DNA from: Barnesiella sp. WM24
Lineage (GTDB): Bacteria > Bacteroidota > Bacteroidia > Bacteroidales > Muribaculaceae
Reading direction: 5' to 3'
Assembly: GCF_004570975.1 (NCBI RefSeq)
Contig: NZ_SPPC01000009.1
Span: 1-64,000, forward strand
Length of the DNA: 64,000 nucleotides
Both the position numbers and the translations under genes were made by a program. Below are positions 62,577 through 64,000 of this stretch, one piece after another. The notes under the pieces are model-generated. The model had not been told where the DNA came from and searched no databases. It worked only from the letters and a program-made list of their open reading frames with translations. Positions within the stretch are counted from its first letter, which is position 1; each line of letters starts with the position of its first letter.

Positions 62577-63962
62577 TTAGAGTGCCACCTGTCTTTGGCA
62601 ACGCTCATAAAAGTCAAGCACTTTTATGACATATTGTGTGGTCTGTTTCCCTCGGAAATAGCCGTATTTACACACCGGGTCGTTGTAATACTCCGGGTTG
62701 GCTTTCATCATGAGGGCTTCCTCGACATTCCCACTCCACACTTGCGGGTTTTTGCCATATTTTTTAGCAAGAGCGATTGCGTCATAAATATGGGCTATGC
62801 CCGAGTTATATGCCGCCAGAATGAATTTTCGTCGCTCTTCCGGATCGGCGACATGCTTTTTGAGCGATTTGTCAAGATCTTTCAATATTGCCACCGCAGT
62901 GCGGATATTAGCTTCCGGGTCGGTAATCTTTGATGACGGAAGACCATAGGCTGTGGCGGTGCGCGGCATTATTTGCATGATTCCCCTCGCTCCTGCCCAT
63001 GACACTACATTGGAGTCAAAATGGCTTTCCGTATATCCTTGCGATGCAAGTATTCGCCAGTCCCAGTCAATCTGTGGCGCATATTTTCGGAACAGATGGT
63101 CGTAAGGCGAAATCTTGCCTCTTGACAGGTCGATATTGTTGACCGGATTCTCTTTGCTAAGCTCAAAATAGCGTTTCAGCAATCTTGCCTGGGTGTTTTT
63201 CGGTTCACTGTCGGCAAGCCAATTGTCAATGCTGTCGGCAAGCCATTGCTTGTCGGTCGCCACTCCCCATGACGAGCGTTGCGGAAAACTGATTTCCATG
63301 CCGATGTCAAGAGAATTGTAATATGTCTTATTCAATTGGGCGATGTCGCTGTCTACTACCGTAAGAGGAATTTTTCCGTTGGAGACCATTTCTATGAGGT
63401 CTTCGGTGATGAGGGTGTCTTCGGCTACGGTATGGATTATGATTCCGCCGCCGAGCTCTTCGTTCAGGTTGTTGAGGCGATGTTGATATTTTGAATCTTT
63501 CTCAACATAGATTTCTCTGCCTACGAGCTGAGTCACGTCAGTGATGTGGTCTTCACCACGGCTTTTGGGCTGGACCAATACCTGGTGGGTGATGTTTTCC
63601 GGTCCACAGGGTATTACGCGCCCGCGATATTCCGCGGTAATCGGAATCTCGTAAGCCGCCACGTCTACGTCGCCTGAGTCGACCATCTCGATAAGGGCGG
63701 CGAGACTCGGCGCTACTTTAAGGTCTATGACTATGTCTTTGTCTTTTCCAAATCCGGAAATAAGGTCATAGTCATAGCCCATTTTTTCTTCGCGATATAT
63801 AAAATAGGATGTAGGGCTGTAAAGTGTGCCGACGCGCAGGGTGTCGGGCAGTTTACCGATAGAGTCGTTGTCGTCTCCGGCACCGGCGCCTGCGTGACGG
63901 CATCCTGTCATGGATGCCGCCGCGAGTATCAGCGATGGAAGGATAAGACACAGCCCTCTCAT
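62577..63962 (-). CDS. MltF-like membrane-bound lytic transglycosylase
   Basis: A 461-residue lipoprotein (lipobox AASMTGC). The N-terminal half (about 35-260) is a periplasmic solute-binding domain of the ABC-type family 3 fold (LRVGTLYSPTSYF, YDYDLISGFGKD, LPDT...VAAYEIPIT). The C-terminal half is a lysozyme-like SLT domain with the catalytic Glu in YTESHFDS and RGIMQIMPRTA, then ILAAYNSGIAHI. That domain order is MltF, which cleaves glycan strands to 1,6-anhydro-MurNAc. It is separated by 40 bases from the DUF3332 gene. Confidence 0.93.
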   Translation of the reverse strand: MRGLCLILPSLILAAASMTGCRHAGAGAGDDNDSIGKLPDTLRVGTLYSPTSYFIYREEKMGYDYDLISGFGKDKDIVIDLKVAPSLAALIEMVDSGDVDVAAYEIPITAEYRGRVIPCGPENITHQVLVQPKSRGEDHITDVTQLVGREIYVEKDSKYQHRLNNLNEELGGGIIIHTVAEDTLITEDLIEMVSNGKIPLTVVDSDIAQLNKTYYNSLDIGMEISFPQRSSWGVATDKQWLADSIDNWLADSEPKNTQARLLKRYFELSKENPVNNIDLSRGKISPYDHLFRKYAPQIDWDWRILASQGYTESHFDSNVVSWAGARGIMQIMPRTATAYGLPSSKITDPEANIRTAVAILKDLDKSLKKHVADPEERRKFILAAYNSGIAHIYDAIALAKKYGKNPQVWSGNVEEALMMKANPEYYNDPVCKYGYFRGKQTTQYVIKVLDFYERCQRQVAL

Positions 63963-63967
63963 AGACG

Positions 63968-64000
63968 TTAGTATTCAAAAGTCCCTTTGTCGGAAATGAT
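63968..64000 (-). CDS. C-terminal end of a gene cut by the right window edge
   Basis: A minus-strand frame enters at the right edge and ends at TAA (63968-63970), reading SDKGTFEY before the stop, five bases upstream of the MltF-like start. Only ten codons are visible, so no identity can be given. The tight spacing suggests it shares a transcript with the MltF-like gene. Confidence 0.35.
   Translation of the reverse strand: MISDKGTFEY

Noticed and set aside
1-64000. tRNA or rRNA genes, CRISPR arrays, insertion sequences, prophage
   Set aside because: Reading both strands I found no cloverleaf with conserved arms, no regularly spaced repeats and no transposase or phage genes; a tRNA scan and repeat search would settle it.

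Overview
This window looks like a chromosome segment of a gut Bacteroidales bacterium, most likely a member of the Muribaculaceae or a close relative. That is inference from gene content and signals. Many genes are preceded by the Bacteroidota-type promoter (a TTTG-like -33 element, about 20 bases, then TAnnTTTG). There is a UpxY-type NusG paralogue at the head of a surface-polysaccharide locus, a GT3-type glycogen synthase paired with an alpha-glucan phosphorylase, an S9B dipeptidyl peptidase, an Omp28-like protein with a type IX-like C-terminal tail, and a small pectin-degrading gene group. I saw no tRNA, rRNA, CRISPR array, insertion sequence or prophage.

Region 1 (1-7.6 kb, minus strand) is the start of a capsule or O-antigen type locus. 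In transcription order it holds upxY, ugd (UDP-glucose dehydrogenase), an MNT/HEPN nucleotidyltransferase-toxin pair, a Wzx-like flippase, a hexapeptide acyltransferase, a GT2 glycosyltransferase and a Wzy-like polymerase cut by the left edge. The head genes look like the rest of the chromosome. From about 4.6 kb leftward the DNA becomes visibly AT-rich, as in exchangeable glycan cassettes.

Region 2 (7.6-22 kb) is mostly housekeeping. It holds an MFS exporter, a FadL-type outer-membrane porin, a calcium-type P-ATPase, pyrB-pyrI, a flavin reductase-like protein, glyA, a lysophosphatidate acyltransferase, an Omp28-like secreted protein, an acidic pRiA4b ORF-3-like protein and a Kup potassium transporter whose start codon directly follows a terminator-like hairpin.

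Region 3 (22-32 kb) is a long plus-strand run. It holds a protein with one degenerate and one canonical-looking receiver domain fused to a PPDK-type ATP-binding domain, a large coiled-coil protein, DPP IV, a membrane protein, miaA and an exported protein. The receiver/ATP-grasp protein and its coiled-coil neighbour are the least explained genes here.

Region 4 (32-48.9 kb) holds glgA-glgP, divergent rplS and proS, a polyprenyl-phosphate GT2 facing an ArnT/PMT-like transferase, a DUF4290-murA-rimM operon (MurA has Asp in place of the catalytic Cys), a tetR-ketosynthase III-fabG operon with an apparent operator, a small lipoprotein and dacB.

Region 5 (48.9-55.7 kb) is a pectin/rhamnogalacturonan group: GH28, a GH105-GH106-like fusion and a divergent GH140-like protein, with no SusC/SusD nearby. 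Region 6 (55.7-64 kb) holds a lipoprotein, an M18 aminopeptidase, an RluA-type pseudouridine synthase, a phosphoglucomutase and a cell-wall group (M23 peptidase, DUF3332 lipoprotein, MltF-like lytic transglycosylase). Several start sites were moved inward from the longest open reading frame because promoters, terminators or signal peptides require it.
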